A stretch of DNA of 32,632 bases from an uncultured SAR116 cluster alpha proteobacterium (GTDB lineage Bacteria > Pseudomonadota > Alphaproteobacteria > Puniceispirillales > Marisalimonadaceae). Both the position numbers and the translations under genes were made by a program. Shown piece after piece: positions 31,097 through 32,632 of the stretch. The notes below the pieces were generated by a model, which searched no databases, had not been told where the DNA came from, and saw only the letters and a program-made list of their open reading frames with translations. Position 1 is the stretch's first letter; each line of letters starts with the position of its first letter. Location of the stretch: positions 1 to 32,632 of the forward strand of contig CACNFD010000020.1 in the NCBI GenBank assembly GCA_902619615.1, in the 5' to 3' direction.

Positions 31097-32611
31097 TTAA
31101 ATTCTTGGAAACAATGGGCTCGGAAGTGAGATTTTAATATTACCATTTAAAATAAAACCTACAGATTTTAATTTACGTTGATCATGTGGTATTTTTATAT
31201 GATCTAGTATTTTTTCTGCAGTATCTGGAATAAATGGCTGAAGTAAAATAGATATTTGTCTTATGGTTTCAACTAAAGTAAATAATACTACTTCCATGCG
31301 TTCAAAGTTATTTTTCTTTAATGCCCATGGTGCTTGTTCGTCAACATATTTGTTAGCATTAGAAATAACTATCCAAATGTTTTTTAAATACTGATCAAAT
31401 TTTTGTTCGTCGATTAAGCTTCTATAATCATTCAAGCTATTTTTAATTGAATTAATTAATGTTGAATCTTTTTTATTAAACTTATTTGGTTTTAAAGGTA
31501 TCTTTTCATTACAATTTTTGAAAATCATAGAAATAACTCTTTGAAATAAATTTCCATAACTATTAGCTAGGTCACTGTTTATTCTATTTATGAGTTGAGA
31601 AATTGAAAAATCACCATCATTTCCAAATGGTACTTCTCTTAACAAAAAATATCTAATTTGATCAATGCCATATTTATCAACTAATTGAAAAGGATCAATA
31701 ACATTCCCTAAAGATTTAGAAATTTTATTACCTTCGTTGGTCCACCAACCATGAGCAAAGACTTTTTTTGGCAAAGGTAAATCTGCAGCCATGAGAAATG
31801 CAGGCCAGTAGACTGCATGAAATCTAATAATATCTTTCCCAACCATATGTATATCAGCCGGCCAAAATTTTTCAAAAACTTCTTCATTTTTTTCATTAGA
31901 ATATTCACAAGCAGATAAATAGTTTGTAAGAGCATCCAACCAGACATACATTATATGATTTTTATCGTTTGGAACTTCTACTCCCCAAGAAAAACTAGTC
32001 CTACTAATTGACAAATCTTTTAAACCATTTTTCACAAAGCTTATAACTTCATTTCTTCTAGATTTCGGAGATATGAAATCCTTATTACTTTCATAAAATT
32101 CAAGAAGTTTTTTTTCCCATTTTGAAAGATTAAAAAAATAAGATGGCTCTTCAACCCATTCAACAGGTGCGCCAGATGGAGCTTTCCCATCTACAATTTC
32201 AGACTCTGAAAAAAAAGCTTCATCTCGAACCGCGTACCAACCAGAATATTTATCTAAATAAATATTTCCATTGCTGAAAAGCTTTTCCCAAATTTTTTGA
32301 CATGATTTGATGTGTTTTTCTTCAGTGGTTCTTATAAATGAATTATTTGAAAAATTCATGCAATTGAGTAAATTTTTAAAATTTTCAGAAACCTTATCTA
32401 CAAATTCTTTAGGATTTACACCATTATTTTTTGCAGCTGTCTCAACTTTTTGTCCATGTTCATCTGTTCCAGTTAAGAAAAAAACTTCATATTCATCAAG
32501 ACGCTTAAATCTAGCAATTACATCACATGCTAGTGTTGTATATGCATGGCCAATATGAGGAACATCATTAACATAGTAAATTGGTGTAGTAATATAATAA
32601 GTTGATTTCAT
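31097..32611 (-). CDS. metG: Methionyl-tRNA synthetase
   Basis: This 504-residue class I aminoacyl-tRNA synthetase charges initiator and elongator tRNA-Met. The HIGH motif is at 19-22 (VPHIGHAYTT), and the KMSKS loop reads KISKS near residue 300. The connective domain (DEAFFSESEIVDGKAPSGAPVEW) lacks the cysteine knuckles of the zinc-bound form, and the C-terminal tRNA-binding extension is absent, as is usual for the shorter alphaproteobacterial type. The start ATG at 32611 has AGAAGG 7 nt upstream. It leads the metG-tatD-metallohydrolase unit; upstream genes lie beyond the window. Confidence 0.97.
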   Translation of the reverse strand: MKSTYYITTPIYYVNDVPHIGHAYTTLACDVIARFKRLDEYEVFFLTGTDEHGQKVETAAKNNGVNPKEFVDKVSENFKNLLNCMNFSNNSFIRTTEEKHIKSCQKIWEKLFSNGNIYLDKYSGWYAVRDEAFFSESEIVDGKAPSGAPVEWVEEPSYFFNLSKWEKKLLEFYESNKDFISPKSRRNEVISFVKNGLKDLSISRTSFSWGVEVPNDKNHIMYVWLDALTNYLSACEYSNEKNEEVFEKFWPADIHMVGKDIIRFHAVYWPAFLMAADLPLPKKVFAHGWWTNEGNKISKSLGNVIDPFQLVDKYGIDQIRYFLLREVPFGNDGDFSISQLINRINSDLANSYGNLFQRVISMIFKNCNEKIPLKPNKFNKKDSTLINSIKNSLNDYRSLIDEQKFDQYLKNIWIVISNANKYVDEQAPWALKKNNFERMEVVLFTLVETIRQISILLQPFIPDTAEKILDHIKIPHDQRKLKSVGFILNGNIKISLPSPLFPRI

Positions 32612-32632
32612 TTAATACCTTCTGAATAATAA

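Noticed and set aside
1-32632. tRNA or rRNA genes, CRISPR arrays, insertion sequences, prophage or integrase genes
   Set aside because: I saw no cloverleaf-like GC-rich blocks, regularly spaced repeats, transposase motifs or terminal inverted repeats. The island shows no obvious mobile boundary.

Overview
The window is an AT-rich (about one third G+C by eye), very compact stretch of a probably marine, streamlined alphaproteobacterium. The evidence is the short or absent gaps between convergent genes, the TRAP transport genes, and the order metG-tatD-metallohydrolase at the right end with phoU-phoB at the left. I cannot name the clade. SAR11-like, HIMB59/AEGEAN-169-like and low-GC SAR116-like lineages all fit.

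Layout. (1) 2-1750: the end of phoU, phoB and a YdcF-type membrane protein, which are ordinary chromosome. (2) 1761-3085, minus: a PuuE-type polysaccharide deacetylase/cyclic amidohydrolase coupled to an OsmC protein. (3) 3261-6984, plus: a three-subunit molybdenum hydroxylase (FAD, 2Fe-2S and Mo subunits). (4) 6990-12023, minus: LLM-type flavin oxygenase, alpha/beta hydrolase, VOC protein, long cyclase-family hydrolase, an FAD monooxygenase resembling 2,6-dihydroxypyridine 3-monooxygenase, and a second OsmC. (5) 12169-14706, plus: beta-hydroxyacid dehydrogenase, cupin, YciI-like protein, short cyclase-family hydrolase. (6) 14707-14940: DUF2798-like membrane protein. (7) 15009-17972, minus: TRAP transporter (DctQ, DctM, DctP), then a LysR regulator at 18072-19001. 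(8) 19118-27149, plus: flavin reductase, HpsN-like histidinol-dehydrogenase homologue, SDR, quinone-oxidoreductase-like MDR, a two-subunit NicAB/IorAB-type molybdenum hydroxylase, and an IlvD/Edd dehydratase. (9) 27154-29146, minus: ACMSD-type amidohydrolase and a TRAP binding-protein homologue with no signal peptide. (10) 29253-29365: a tiny lipoprotein gene apparently broken by one base. (11) 29508-32611, minus: metallohydrolase, tatD, metG.

How it works together. Regions 2-9 read as one catabolic island of about 27 kb. It has two different molybdenum hydroxylases, an aromatic-ring FAD monooxygenase, a two-component flavin oxygenase with a separately encoded reductase, at least four hydrolases from families that open cyclic amides, imides or lactones, several dehydrogenases, and a dedicated transporter and regulator. 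The best reading is uptake and degradation of an oxidised N-heterocyclic or similar ring compound. The substrate cannot be read from the sequence.

The strongest unexpected signal is a shared dyad, ATCA-N7-TGAT, of the classical LysR type. It occurs at 12104-12118, 18054-18068 and 19014-19028. The sites lie 80, 81 and 89 nt upstream of the first codons of the LLM operon, the TRAP operon and the flavin-reductase operon; the third also lies 12 nt upstream of lysR itself. This links scattered transcription units into one predicted regulon.
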